DNA from: Xanthomonas euroxanthea
GTDB lineage: Bacteria; Pseudomonadota; Gammaproteobacteria; Xanthomonadales; Xanthomonadaceae
Reading direction: 5' to 3'
NCBI RefSeq assembly: GCF_900476395.1
Contig: NZ_UIHB01000001.1
Span: 502,217 to 566,216 of the forward strand
DNA length: 64,000 bases
Below the pieces are notes generated by a model that saw nothing but the letters and a program-made list of their open reading frames with translations, did not search any database and was not told the DNA's origin. The position numbers and the translations under genes were made by a program. How positions within the stretch are numbered: the stretch's first letter is position 1; every line of letters starts with the position of its first letter. This document shows, piece by piece, positions 37,881-47,522 of the stretch.

Positions 37881-38251
37881 CGCCGTGCCTCGCGCGTGTC
37901 CACGCCGGTGGTGGCGTCTTCATGCGCATCCACATGGTCGCTGCCGTTGTCGCTGCGGCTGCGGATCGCCAGCACCAGGCTCACGGCGGTCATCGCGAAG
38001 GCGATCACGATCGCAGTCAGCACCAGCGCCTGCGGCAACGGATCGGTGTAGTGCATCAGGTCGGCCGGCACGCCCTCGCGCAGCACCGGCGCCTGGCCGC
38101 TACGCAGCCGCCCACCGGCGAAGATCAGCAGGTTGGTTGCATACGACAGGAAGGTCATGCCCAGGATCACGTCGAAGCTGCGCGCGCGCAGCAACAGGTA
38201 GATCGCCAATGCGGTCAGGACGCCGATCGCGCTTGCCACTGCCAGTTCCAT
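37877..38251 (-). CDS. mnhC: Mrp/Mnh antiporter subunit C
   Basis: 124 residues, NuoK-like, with three helices: VASAIGVLTALAIYLLL, DVILGMTFLSYATNLLIFAGG (the conserved G-x-x-x-x-x-N-L motif) and ALVLTAIVIAFAMTAVSLVLAI. The charged tail is short. The start overlaps the mnhA stop by one base (TGATG) and the end overlaps mnhD. Confidence 0.93.
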   Translation of the reverse strand: MELAVASAIGVLTALAIYLLLRARSFDVILGMTFLSYATNLLIFAGGRLRSGQAPVLREGVPADLMHYTDPLPQALVLTAIVIAFAMTAVSLVLAIRSRSDNGSDHVDAHEDATTGVDTREARR

Positions 38252-41079
38252 CAATGCTGCTCCGCGGTGCGTGTCGAACGCTGGGTGGGGTCGATCTCGC
38301 CGCGCTGCGAGCTGCGCGTACGCGAGGGTTTGATCGTGCCCATCATCGACAGCATCAACATCGCCGCGCCGAACACCACCAGATACACGCCGATATCGAA
38401 GCCCAGCGCACTGGCCAGTTCCAGATCGCCCAGCAGCGGCAACGGAATCTCCAGATGCCCGCTGCTCAGGAACGGCATGCCGAAGACCAGTGCACCGGCG
38501 CCACTGACCAGCGCGCACAGCAGGCCGATGCCGATCAGGCGGATGTAGTCGAAGCCGAAGCGCGATTCCACCGATGCGGTGCCCTGGATCACGTACTGCA
38601 TCAGCAACGGCACCGCCAGCACCAGCCCGGCGATAAAACCGCCACCGGGCGCGTTATGGCCGCGCAGGAACAGGAACAACGACACCGTCAGCGTCAGCGG
38701 AAACATGATCTGCGCCAGGTCGGCCGGCACCGGCAACTTGATCGGCGGGCCGGGCATGGTGCGCTCCGGCGCCATGCGCGAGCGCCGCAGCAGCGCGTGC
38801 ACCACCAGCCCGGCGATCGCGAACACGGTGATCTCGCCGAAGGTATCGAAGCCGCGGAAATCCACCAGGATCACGTTGACCACGTTGCGCCCGTAGGCTT
38901 CCGGCAGCGCACGCTGCAGCAGCTCGCCGGCGACCGTGTGGCTGGGCTGGGTCATCAAGGTGTAGGCCAACGCAGCCAGCCCGGCGCCCCCGACCACGGC
39001 GATGCCGGCATCGCGGAGTTTGCGCAGGCGCGCAGGTTCGGGCACCGAGCGCTCGGGCAGGTAATTCATCGCCAGCAGCATCAGCACCAGCGTCACCATC
39101 TCCACCAGCAGCTGGGTCAACGCAAGGTCCGGTGCTGACAGGAACACGAAGGTCATGCTGACGGCCAGGCCGGTGCCACCCAGCACCAGCACGGCGAGCA
39201 GGCGCTGCTTGTACAGGAACAGGCTGCCCAGGGCGCAGGCGATCATCAGCAGCCAGATCGTCCAGCCCAGCAGCGGCAGCGGGGTGGGCGCCGGCCAGGC
39301 CGGCAAGGCGCCGCCCTGCAGGAACGGCACCAGCGCCACCACGACCGCGCTCAGCACCAGCAGCATCAGCATGCGCTGCAGATTGCCGTTGGTGACCGCA
39401 TCGGTCATGCGCACGGTACCGGCGAACAGGGCGCGCAGGTTCCAGTTGAACAGCGCCTTGCCCGGCGAGCGGTTCTGGATCGCGTACATGTCCAGCGTGC
39501 GGCGCAGCGCCATGTACAACAGGGTGCCGCCCACCATGCCGGCGATGCTCATCGCCAGCGGCCAGTTCCAGCCGTGCCACAGCGCCAGGCTGTAGTCGGG
39601 CAGGCGCTCGCCAAGGATGGCGCTGGCACCGGCGCGCAGCACCGGCGCAATGGTCCAGGCCGGCACGATGCCCACGGCCACGCAGATCAGCACCAGCACG
39701 TCCACCGGTATCCGCATCCAGCGCGGCGGCTCGTGCGGGGTGGTGTCCAGATCGCGTGGGCCCTGGCCGAAGAAGGTGTCGTGCACGAAGCGCAGGCTGT
39801 AGGCCACGCCGAGCAGGCCGGCCAGCAGGGCGGCGATGCTGGCCAATACCCGCATGGTCTGCGGCGCGTCGGTTTCCAGCGCCACGGCAAAGAACATTTC
39901 CTTGGACAGGAAGCCGTTGAGCAGCGGAACGCCGGCCATCGCCAGCGAGGCGGTAATCGCCAGCGCGCTGGTGACCGGCATCAGGCGGCGCAGATTGCCC
40001 AGCTTGCGCATGTCGCGCGTGCCGGTCTCGTGGTCGATGATGCCGGCGGCCATGAACAGCGAGGCCTTGAACACCGCGTGGTTGAGGATGTGGAACACGC
40101 CGGCCACCACCGCCATCGGCGTGGACAGGCCGAACAGCATCGTGATCAGGCCCAGATGCGAAATGGTCGAGTACGCCAGCACGCCCTTGAGGTCGTGCTG
40201 GAAGATCGCGTGCCAGGCGCCAAGCAGCAGCGTGATCGCACCGATGCTGGTGACCGTATAGAAGAACAGATCGGTGCCGGCCAGGGCAGGATGCAGGCGC
40301 GCCAGCAGGAACACGCCGGCCTTCACCATCGTGGCCGAATGCAGATACGCCGACACCGGCGTAGGCGCGGCCATCGCGTGCGGCAGCCAGAAGTGGAACG
40401 GGAACTGCGCGCTCTTGGTGAAGATGCCCAGCAGCACCAATCCCAACGCATACGGATACAGCGGGCTGGCGCGAATGAGATCGCCGGCCGCCAGTACCGC
40501 ATCCAGCTCAAAGCTGCCGACGATGCCGCCGATCATCAGGATGCCGCCGAGCAGCGCCAGGCCGCCACCGGCCGTCAGCACGAAGGCCATGCGCGCACCT
40601 TCGCGCGCGTCCTTGCGGTGCGACCAGAAGCCGATCAACAGGAACGAGCTGATGCTGGTGAGCTCCCAGAACACCATCAGCAACAGCAGGTTGCCCGACA
40701 ACACCATGCCGAGCATCGCGCCCATGAACAGCATCAGATAGGCAAAGAAGCGCGATGCGCTGTCGCGTGCACTCAGGTAGTAATGCGCATACAGCACCAC
40801 CAGCGCGCCGATGCCCAGCACCAGCAACGCGAACATCCACGCCAGGCCATCGAGCCGCAGCGAGAACATCAGGCCGATCTGCGGCAACCACGCGTGCTGG
40901 CTGCCGACCACCTCGCCGCGCAGCACGGCCGGTGTGAGCGTTGCCAGGATGAGCAGCCCGCCCAACGGCGCGGCCGCAGCCAACCACGCAGTGATCGAAC
41001 GGGAGACGCGCCAGAGCAGCGCAGTGGCGGCCGCCATCACAAATGGCAGCGCGAGCAGGATTTCCAGCGGAAAAGGCAT
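38251..41079 (-). CDS. mnhA: Mrp/Mnh antiporter subunit A fused to subunit B
   Basis: 942 residues. The MrpA part (about 1-770) has the NuoL-like core: YYLSARDSASRFFAYLMLFMG, VFWELTSISSFLLIGFW (key Glu), SAQFPFHFWLPHAMAAPTPVSAYLHSATMVKAG and HAVFKASLFMAAGIIDHETGTRD. The C-terminal part (about 790-920) contains MrpB (PFRGFDTFGE-type VDFRGFDTFGEITVF, FLRGHNAPGGGFIAGLVLA). A/B fusion is the usual arrangement in many proteobacterial group-2 operons and explains why no separate mnhB exists. First gene of the operon, divergent from the epimerase gene. Confidence 0.95.
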   Translation of the reverse strand: MPFPLEILLALPFVMAAATALLWRVSRSITAWLAAAAPLGGLLILATLTPAVLRGEVVGSQHAWLPQIGLMFSLRLDGLAWMFALLVLGIGALVVLYAHYYLSARDSASRFFAYLMLFMGAMLGMVLSGNLLLLMVFWELTSISSFLLIGFWSHRKDAREGARMAFVLTAGGGLALLGGILMIGGIVGSFELDAVLAAGDLIRASPLYPYALGLVLLGIFTKSAQFPFHFWLPHAMAAPTPVSAYLHSATMVKAGVFLLARLHPALAGTDLFFYTVTSIGAITLLLGAWHAIFQHDLKGVLAYSTISHLGLITMLFGLSTPMAVVAGVFHILNHAVFKASLFMAAGIIDHETGTRDMRKLGNLRRLMPVTSALAITASLAMAGVPLLNGFLSKEMFFAVALETDAPQTMRVLASIAALLAGLLGVAYSLRFVHDTFFGQGPRDLDTTPHEPPRWMRIPVDVLVLICVAVGIVPAWTIAPVLRAGASAILGERLPDYSLALWHGWNWPLAMSIAGMVGGTLLYMALRRTLDMYAIQNRSPGKALFNWNLRALFAGTVRMTDAVTNGNLQRMLMLLVLSAVVVALVPFLQGGALPAWPAPTPLPLLGWTIWLLMIACALGSLFLYKQRLLAVLVLGGTGLAVSMTFVFLSAPDLALTQLLVEMVTLVLMLLAMNYLPERSVPEPARLRKLRDAGIAVVGGAGLAALAYTLMTQPSHTVAGELLQRALPEAYGRNVVNVILVDFRGFDTFGEITVFAIAGLVVHALLRRSRMAPERTMPGPPIKLPVPADLAQIMFPLTLTVSLFLFLRGHNAPGGGFIAGLVLAVPLLMQYVIQGTASVESRFGFDYIRLIGIGLLCALVSGAGALVFGMPFLSSGHLEIPLPLLGDLELASALGFDIGVYLVVFGAAMLMLSMMGTIKPSRTRSSQRGEIDPTQRSTRTAEQH

Positions 41080-41210
41080 GCAGGGAACACAAGATTCGCG
41101 AGCAGGCCAGAGAGCTTAACAAACCGTTGACTGACGCCCGCGTCAACGCCGTGGCTACGCGCATGCGCAAATCCAACGCAGCAGCATCGCGCCGCTGCGT
41201 GTCACTCGCT

Positions 41211-42146
41211 ATGCTGGGATCACCCAGACCGCATCCGAGCCCCGTGACCGCTGCCGATCCCGCTCCGTCCCCTGCCGTTTCTGCGCCGCGCGCCCTGGTG
41301 TTCGGCGGCAGCGGTCAGATCGGCGAACGCCTGCTGACGCGGCTGCTCGGCCGCGGCTGGCAGGTGACGGCATGGTCGCGCCAGCCGCGCGCGGCGCGCT
41401 CCGGGCTGATCTGGCGGCAGGGCGACCTGGCCACGCCGGCTGCCGCAGGCGAGGCCTTCGAGGTGATCTTCAGCTGCGGCCCGCTGGACCATTTCGCGCG
41501 CTGGTATGCCGAAAATCCGGTGCGCGCTCCGCGCATTGTGGCGTTCGGTTCCACCAGCCTGGAGGTCAAGGAACATTCGATCGACGCGGCCGAGCGCGAT
41601 GTCGCACAGCGCCTGGCACATGCCGAACAGGCCCTGTTCTCCGCAGCCCAGGCGCGTGGTGCCACGGCGACGGTGCTGCGCCCGACGCTGGTCTATGGGG
41701 CCGGGCGCGACCGCACGCTCACCCAGATCGCCGGGCTGGCGCAGCGCACCGGCGCCTTCGTGCTGCCGGCCAACGCGACCGGGCTGCGCCAGCCGGTGCA
41801 TGTGGACGATCTGGCCAGCGCCGCGCTGGCGGTGCTCACCCAGCCGGCGACACAGCAGCGCAGCTATGCCGTCGGCGGCGGCGAAGTGCTGGCCTATACG
41901 CAGATGGTGGAGCGCGTGCTGGCGGCGCTGCCGCGACCGGCGCGGCTGTATCAGGTGCCGCCCGGCCTGTTCGGCCTTGCCCTCACTGCCGCGCAGCGGC
42001 TGGGGCGCCTGCGTGGCATCAATGCGGCCGCATTGCAGCGCATGCGCGATGACCTGGTGTTTGACCTGGAGCCGGCGCGTCGCGACTTCGGCTACGCGCC
42101 GCGCGCCTTTCGTCCGCTGCCCGAAGAGCTCGGCATCGGCGAGTGA
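41211..42146 (+). CDS. NAD-dependent epimerase/dehydratase-like protein
   Basis: 311 residues from the ATG at 41211; a GTG at 41244 is an alternative start. The N-terminus ALVFGGSGQIGERLLTRLLGRG is a Rossmann G-x-x-G-x-x-G site (about residues 31-38). Mid-protein features VLRPTLVYGAGRD and LRQPVHVDDLASAALAVL are typical of extended SDR/NmrA-type enzymes. The catalytic Y-x-x-x-K is not obvious, so the activity is unclear. It is divergent from the mnh operon and not evidently in an operon. Confidence 0.75.
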   Translation: MLGSPRPHPSPVTAADPAPSPAVSAPRALVFGGSGQIGERLLTRLLGRGWQVTAWSRQPRAARSGLIWRQGDLATPAAAGEAFEVIFSCGPLDHFARWYAENPVRAPRIVAFGSTSLEVKEHSIDAAERDVAQRLAHAEQALFSAAQARGATATVLRPTLVYGAGRDRTLTQIAGLAQRTGAFVLPANATGLRQPVHVDDLASAALAVLTQPATQQRSYAVGGGEVLAYTQMVERVLAALPRPARLYQVPPGLFGLALTAAQRLGRLRGINAAALQRMRDDLVFDLEPARRDFGYAPRAFRPLPEELGIGE

Positions 42147-42321
42147 TACCCCGCAGGTGCACGTGTGTGCCATGCAGCGCTGCGTGGCGCGCAGTCGACC
42201 ACGCCTGGGGTGCAGCAATAGCGCGTCATCAGCGTCAGCCGCGGCAGCGCGCAGTCGCATACGCCGCTTCAACGCAGGACCACGCCGGCACCGGGCGGTG
42301 CGCTGGGGTTGTCGGCCGTGC

Positions 42322-42807
42322 TCAGTACCGCCAACCCAACTGACGATACAGCTTGGCCAGCACCCAGATCGGCCCGATCAGCAGATAGGTCAGGTCGGTC
42401 AGAAAGCTCGGCTTGCGGCCTTCGATCCGGTGGCCGACGAACTGCGCGATCCAGGCCAGCACGAACACCGCCAGCGCCGTGGTGAACAGGCCGCTGAGCC
42501 CGAGCCTGCCTTCGATCAACCGGCACAGGCAGCCGAAGAAAAAGAAGATCCCCAGCATGCCCAGCCCGAGCGGACGCGATAAGCGGTTGTAGTACGACCA
42601 GGCCGCGAACATCGACAACGCCGCCCATACGCCGCTGCTGAACCAGGTGCCGCCGACCGGGATGCACCACAGCAGGCCCACCACCGACCACAGGATCGCC
42701 GGCACCGCCAGCACGTGGATCTGCTGATTGGTCGCGTTGCGATGGTCGTCGGAATAACTGGCGAAATAGCGGTCGATCGGTCGCGCGGTCTTGGTGCGTT
42801 CGGTCAT
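42322..42807 (-). CDS. DUF962/Mpo1-like membrane protein
   Basis: 161 residues from the ATG at 42807, which has GGGAGG 6 bp upstream. It opens TARPIDRYFASYSDDHRNATNQQIHVLAVPAILWSVVGLL; the D-H-x-N-x-x-N-x-x-I-H pattern and four membrane helices are those of the Mpo1/YGL010w family. Yeast Mpo1 is an Fe(II)-dependent dioxygenase in 2-hydroxy fatty acid alpha-oxidation, and a similar lipid role here is an inference. The C-terminal SFLTDLTYLLIGPIWVLAKL is family-typical. Confidence 0.85.
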   Translation of the reverse strand: MTERTKTARPIDRYFASYSDDHRNATNQQIHVLAVPAILWSVVGLLWCIPVGGTWFSSGVWAALSMFAAWSYYNRLSRPLGLGMLGIFFFFGCLCRLIEGRLGLSGLFTTALAVFVLAWIAQFVGHRIEGRKPSFLTDLTYLLIGPIWVLAKLYRQLGWRY

Positions 42808-42904
42808 GTTCCCTCCCAGGAATGACCCAAGCATACGCGCGCGGATGGCACTGTGGCAGCCGCGCGCCCTGCCACGCGCAGCGCGCGTGGCAGGGCGGCA
42901 TCCA

Positions 42905-44500
42905 TCAGTTGACCGACACGGCGCTCCACGCTGCGGCAACCGCGCGGTACTGCGTGGAGCTGCTGCCGTACAGATCGGTGGCCGCGCTCAACGTCGCCCG
43001 GCGTGCGGCCGCATAGTTGGTCGAGGAGGTCATGTACACCGTCAATGCGCGGTACCAGATGCGGCTGGCCGCCGCCCGGCCGATCGCCGTCAATGCCGTG
43101 TTGCCGTTGCAGACCAACCCGGCCGGCGTCACGTTCCAGCTGGTGCCCGACCCGAAGCCGCTCGGCACCACCGCGCCTTCGGCCAGCAGATAGTAGAAAT
43201 GGTTGGCCACGCCCGAGCTGTAATGCACGTTGAGCGAGCCCAGGCTGCTGCTGTAGCAATCGGGCGAATCGCCATCCAGGCTGGGCTTGAACATGTAGCG
43301 CAGGGCCAGCGTCCCGCTGCTGTTGCCCGGGATGATCTTCTCGCCGATCAGGTAATTGCCCGGCTGCGCGCTGTTGTTGGCGGAATACTCCACCATCGCG
43401 CCCATGATGTCGGAGGTGGCTTCGTTCAAGCCGCCCGACTCGCCCGAATACACCAGTCGCGCGGTGCGGCTGGTCACGCCGTGGGTCATCTCGTGGCCGG
43501 CCACATCCACCGACACCAACGGCGTGAACGTGCTGCCGTCGCCATCGCCGAAGGTCATGCAGAAGCAGCTGTCCTGCCAGAACGCGTTGTTGTAGCGGCT
43601 GCCGTAATGCACCCGGCTGCGTGCACCGGCTCCATCGTTGGCGATGCCGTTGCGCGCATGGGCGGTGCGGAAATAGTCCCAGGTCAATGCGACGCCGTAA
43701 TGCGCATCCACCGCCGCGGTCACCGTATCGCTATTGGCGCCGCTGCCCCAGGTGTTGTCGGCATCGGTGACCAGCGTGCCGTTGCCGGAGGTGCTGTTGC
43801 GCATGTTGTAGGTGGCGCCGCTGCCGCGGCTCAGATCGGTCAACTCATACCCGCTGCTGCAACGCGTCGTTGCCAATGCCACGCTGCCTGCGTACAGCGA
43901 ACGCCCGGTGCCGGCCGTACTGGTGCCGCCCGCGCACGCGGTATGCACCGTGTCCCAGGACTCGAGAATGCGTTGACTGACTGCATCGACGATGTAATGC
44001 ATTTCGGTCGGCGTCTGGTCGGGCTTGATGCTGCTGTAGATCACTTCATAAACCAGACGCGGTGCCCCCTGGCGCGCATACAAGGCCAGGCTTGCGCGCG
44101 GCGCCGCATCGGGAGCCAGATCGAACTGCGCACCGGCCGCACGCATAGCCGTGTCCGCATCGATGCCCGGCACGATGCTCGGGCGCACGCTGGTGTCCAT
44201 GCTCTGGCTCAACTGACGCATCACTCCGCGCCGCGAATGCACCACCACATCGCCGCCGATGACCGGCAGGCCCTGGTAGGTACGATCGAAACGCACATGC
44301 TCGCTGCCGTCGGCATCGACGATGCTGTCGCGCGCGACAAACGCATCGGCCGTTGCACGGTTGGCCAGCGCCGCAGCGTGATTGCCCAACAAGGATTGCG
44401 CGCGCGACACCGCGGCATCCGCAGAAAGATCCGCGGCAGTGGCGACAGTGGACAACGATAGCGCGCAGCAGATCGCCGCGCCCAGGACATGAACTTGCAT
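42905..44500 (-). CDS. secreted M4-family (thermolysin-like) metalloprotease
   Basis: 531 residues from the ATG at 44500 (GAGAG upstream), the longer frame being rejected. Signal peptide MQVHVLGAAICCALSLSTVATA is followed by an FTP/PepSY propeptide (about 25-200). The catalytic domain has HEMTH (zinc His pair and Glu, in DVAGHEMTHGVTS, about 355-359), the third ligand Glu in GGLNEATSDIMG, and the catalytic His in GVANHFYYLLAEG. Several cysteines could form disulfides. It is a type II-secreted protease degrading host or microbial proteins. Confidence 0.93.
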   Translation of the reverse strand: MQVHVLGAAICCALSLSTVATAADLSADAAVSRAQSLLGNHAAALANRATADAFVARDSIVDADGSEHVRFDRTYQGLPVIGGDVVVHSRRGVMRQLSQSMDTSVRPSIVPGIDADTAMRAAGAQFDLAPDAAPRASLALYARQGAPRLVYEVIYSSIKPDQTPTEMHYIVDAVSQRILESWDTVHTACAGGTSTAGTGRSLYAGSVALATTRCSSGYELTDLSRGSGATYNMRNSTSGNGTLVTDADNTWGSGANSDTVTAAVDAHYGVALTWDYFRTAHARNGIANDGAGARSRVHYGSRYNNAFWQDSCFCMTFGDGDGSTFTPLVSVDVAGHEMTHGVTSRTARLVYSGESGGLNEATSDIMGAMVEYSANNSAQPGNYLIGEKIIPGNSSGTLALRYMFKPSLDGDSPDCYSSSLGSLNVHYSSGVANHFYYLLAEGAVVPSGFGSGTSWNVTPAGLVCNGNTALTAIGRAAASRIWYRALTVYMTSSTNYAAARRATLSAATDLYGSSSTQYRAVAAAWSAVSVN

Positions 44501-44926
44501 GACGACTCTCTCCCCGAAAACGTGCAATGCAAAGATCGGCGGCGACACGCATCACGGCCGATCGCGACTGGCAACAGGTGCCTGCAGATAAACTTGCACA
44601 GTCCATGACAGCGCAGTAGGAAAAGTTACAGCTGTGTTGCGTTCTGTGCGCCGCGCCGCTTTGTGATGTGGAGGGCATCGCAGAGCGCCCGACGTGGCGC
44701 TGCGTGTGGGACGTCGTCAGCGCTGCAGGCCATGTCTAACCCGACGTCTGGAAGGTGTATCGATCTCCGGTGGCAGGCAATCGGCCAACGGCGAAGGCAA
44801 GGCGCTGATGCGTGTGTGCCGAGGCACGGTTGCCGCATCGCTCTCGGCGGCAATGCGAGAGCAGGACACGCACAAAAAAACCGGCCAGAGACCTGGCCGG
44901 TTTTTTCTTGCTGCACCGTTGAGGCC
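44501..44926. other. intergenic region with the terminator of the type IV effector gene
   Basis: No gene seen. On the minus strand a stem CCGGCCAGG/CCTGGCCGG-type hairpin (plus-strand 44881-44900) with a seven-T run (plus strand A-run from 44874) terminates the effector gene ending at 44927. The rest (44501-44870) carries the leftover region upstream of the protease start, with no clear operator. Confidence 0.75.
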
Positions 44927-46678
44927 TCAGCGGCCGCCGATCGCGACCCTCTGCTGCTCGTCCTGAGCGCGCTGCTGCGAAGCCTGGCCAGCCAGCAATT
45001 GCGCACTGGTCTGCTCCAGCGTGGGGGCAGGCTGGTTCAGATCCACCGCCGCACGGAAGCCCGGCGTGGTGCCCATGACGAACGCCTTGCCATCCTGCAC
45101 GGTGACGTTCTGCAGCTTGTCTGCCGAATCGATCCCGTTCTGCTTGGCCTGCAGCGTGACGTGGGCCGCCGTCTCGTTGGAGATCATGCTGGGCAGCCTG
45201 CTGCGGATCGCGGTGTGCAAGGCATGGTCCGGGTGCGATGCATCGTCGAGCGACGGGCCCTTGGGCGCAGCGACAGGCGTCTGTGCTGCCTGTGCCTGTG
45301 CCGGTTGTGCGGATAACGCGGCCTGCGTGTTGCGCCCCACCACGCCATCGGGTTGCAGTCCGTGCTGCTTCTGGAACGCAATCACCGCCTCCCGCGTGTT
45401 GTCGCCAAAGCGACCATCCTCGGCAAGCCGGTTGCCCTGCGCATCGCGCACGCCGAGCCGGTTGAGGTCCTGCTGCAGCTTGCCGACATCGCCGCCCTGC
45501 TCGCCATGCCGCAGCGTGCCATTGCCCGCCGGTGTCGCTGGCTGGGAGTGGCGCGCGCCCGACTCCTGCTGATGACCCTGATTCCAGAACGTCTCCGGGC
45601 TGGTCAACTTGCCGCTGGCATCGCGCAGTTGGTAATGCACATGCTGTGCGTACTGGCTGTTGCCGTTCGGGCCGCGTCCACCCATCGTGCCGACGGCATC
45701 GCCCGCGGACAGCGCCTGACCTTCTTTCACCTTGAGTGCGTCCAGGTGCAGGATCTCGTGCGAGTTACCCTGTGCATCGCGAATCTTGACAGTGCCGTAG
45801 TTGCCGCCCGCAAACGTCACGGTTCCGGAGACCGGCGAATGCACCGTCGGGTGCTGCAGGTTGCGGCCTGTCTGGCCACCCTGGTAGTTGAAGTCGGTAC
45901 CGCCGTGATCGCGGGCACTGCGATGCTCGCCGTAATGGCCAGTGATGTGCGGCGCCGTCCCGTTCTGCGGCGGGAGCATCCGTTCCATCGTGTGCTGAAA
46001 CGTGCTGGAACCGCCATGCTGCGGCTGCGCAGGTGCTGGCGCAGCGGGCTGCACCGGCTGTCCGAGCTGGCCGTGTGCCAGGTTGTTCATCAGCTCTGGA
46101 GTGATATCGCGCTGCCAGCGGGCAAACCGGTTCTCGCGGTCGGCCAACCCATTCGGCGGATCGCCGCCGTTGATCGCAACGCCTGCCGCATGCGCGTCCT
46201 GCCTGGCGGCCTGTGGCACGTTGTTCTGCCAGTACCAGGTCGCGATGCGGGATGCGTTGTCAGGTTGTGCCGCCAGATCGGGGTGCGCCACCAGGTCCAG
46301 GTTCAACGCTTCGCCGGCCGCACGATATTGATCCTTGCCGGTGAGCTGCATGTAACCGCGGCCACGGTACAGGTAGCCATCGCCGGGCTCGTTATTGCCC
46401 ATGCGCCCGCCATACATCAATTCGGCCAGTTTTTCCGGTTGCCCGCGCAGGGCATCCAGACGCGCCTGCTCCAGGGCCTCGGGCCCCTCACGCAGTGCGG
46501 ATCGCACCTTCGAACTCACCTGCGAGGATCCATGCGTATAGCGGAACCCTTCTTCCAGGCGGTTGAGGCCCATCGACTCATGACCCACCTGGGCCATGAA
46601 GTTTGCCAGCTCCTTCGGCTGGGTAATGCCTGCTGCATAGGCTGATTGGAGCAGCCCTGTTTCGCGATCGGTTGCCAT
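44927..46678 (-). CDS. predicted antibacterial type IV secretion effector (GH19-like + M23 peptidase + PG-binding + XVIPCD)
   Basis: 583 residues. Residues 1-190: GH19/lysozyme-like fold with ELANFMAQVGHESMGL (catalytic-type Glu) and GDGYLYRGRGYMQLTG. Residues 245-370: M23 peptidase with HGGTDFN and the H-x-H motif AQHVHYQL (zinc ligands). Residues 395-455: peptidoglycan-binding repeat (GKLQQDLNRLGV...GRFGDNTREAVIAFQKQHG). The last 110 residues start DDASHPDHALHTAIRSRLP and contain NETAAHVTLQAKQNGI with a Gln-rich tail (QTSAQLLAGQASQQRAQDEQ), matching the XVIPCD signal recognised by VirD4 in Xanthomonas. It is likely injected into rival bacteria. The lipoproteins upstream may protect the producer. 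Confidence 0.85.
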   Translation of the reverse strand: MATDRETGLLQSAYAAGITQPKELANFMAQVGHESMGLNRLEEGFRYTHGSSQVSSKVRSALREGPEALEQARLDALRGQPEKLAELMYGGRMGNNEPGDGYLYRGRGYMQLTGKDQYRAAGEALNLDLVAHPDLAAQPDNASRIATWYWQNNVPQAARQDAHAAGVAINGGDPPNGLADRENRFARWQRDITPELMNNLAHGQLGQPVQPAAPAPAQPQHGGSSTFQHTMERMLPPQNGTAPHITGHYGEHRSARDHGGTDFNYQGGQTGRNLQHPTVHSPVSGTVTFAGGNYGTVKIRDAQGNSHEILHLDALKVKEGQALSAGDAVGTMGGRGPNGNSQYAQHVHYQLRDASGKLTSPETFWNQGHQQESGARHSQPATPAGNGTLRHGEQGGDVGKLQQDLNRLGVRDAQGNRLAEDGRFGDNTREAVIAFQKQHGLQPDGVVGRNTQAALSAQPAQAQAAQTPVAAPKGPSLDDASHPDHALHTAIRSRLPSMISNETAAHVTLQAKQNGIDSADKLQNVTVQDGKAFVMGTTPGFRAAVDLNQPAPTLEQTSAQLLAGQASQQRAQDEQQRVAIGGR

Positions 46679-46752
46679 GGGTGTAACTCCTCATTTCTCA
46701 GCAACATGAAATAACGGACTCCTTCCTTGTCCGTGCAAACCATTACTTCCGT

Positions 46753-47463
46753 TTAATTCGCCTTCTCGGCTGCGGCGTCGTCCAATGCCGCAGCTTTCTT
46801 CAATGTGGAGGGATCAAATTCCGCGAATGCCACCGTGCCGAAATCCTTGGTGGTCAATTCCAGGGTGTTGTGCTGCTCGGTCTCGGTATCGGACAGGTCA
46901 CGCACCACCTTGTCCAGCAACCAGCTCTGCTTGTCTGTCGAGTACTTGAATGTAAAGTCGTCTGCCCAGCGCTCACGCGATCCGCCGGAAATGGAAATGG
47001 TGAATTGCCCTGGCTGGATGCGCGAAAACGCATAGGGGTCGCCTGCCAGGCCGCCACACCGGGCGCATGGGACGATCTTGCTGTTTTCGGCAGCCTTTTT
47101 CAGCGCGCCGTCGGCAGTCTGTGTCAGCAACAGGACCGTACGCGGCTGCCCCTCACCGAGCTTTTCTGCACCAGTGGCTGGCGGGGAAATCACCACCAGT
47201 GCATCGGAGCGCCCCGCGCCAGTCAGATCGCCGCGGATGGTCTCCAGAGCCTTCGATCCTGCCGGAATGAAGGAGTCTATCGTGCCCATAGGTACAGTCC
47301 CTTGTGTCGGTGATGCGGGGGGTGTTGCGGCAGGTGCGGACGACTGCGTCGCCGCGGTATCGGCAGCAGCCGTCGGCTGCTCGGTTGCACCGCCAGCCTG
47401 GGGGCCGTTACAGGCCGCAAGGACAACTGCCAATGCAGGGCCGATCAATCGGAAAGGGCGCAA
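46753..47463 (-). CDS. lipoprotein, candidate immunity protein for the type IV effector
   Basis: 236 residues starting at TTG 47463, with AGGAG 6 bp upstream; no ATG gives a signal peptide. The leader (RPFRLIGPALAVVLAAC) has lipobox V-L-A-A-C (Cys about 18). A Thr/Ala/Pro spacer is followed by a globular domain with IRGDLTGAGRSDALVVIS, a G-D-L-x-G-x-G-x-x-D motif like the integrin/VCBS-type repeat in the known Xac2610 immunity lipoprotein. Four conserved-type Cys sit in VPCARCGG. It lies 75 bp before the effector gene. Confidence 0.75.
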   Translation of the reverse strand: MRPFRLIGPALAVVLAACNGPQAGGATEQPTAAADTAATQSSAPAATPPASPTQGTVPMGTIDSFIPAGSKALETIRGDLTGAGRSDALVVISPPATGAEKLGEGQPRTVLLLTQTADGALKKAAENSKIVPCARCGGLAGDPYAFSRIQPGQFTISISGGSRERWADDFTFKYSTDKQSWLLDKVVRDLSDTETEQHNTLELTTKDFGTVAFAEFDPSTLKKAAALDDAAAEKAN

Positions 47464-47522
47464 GGTTATCTCCTGGAGCGATGGCAGGTATGCGATGAAC
47501 GGCGCGGCCGCTGGCGCGCAGA

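Noticed and set aside
39574..41130. 518-codon plus-strand frame opposite mnhA
   Set aside because: Gln/His/Arg-rich shadow of a membrane-protein gene.
42791..44461. 556-codon plus-strand frame opposite the M4 protease
   Set aside because: Antisense to a gene with a clear HEMTH motif; no signal, no motif.
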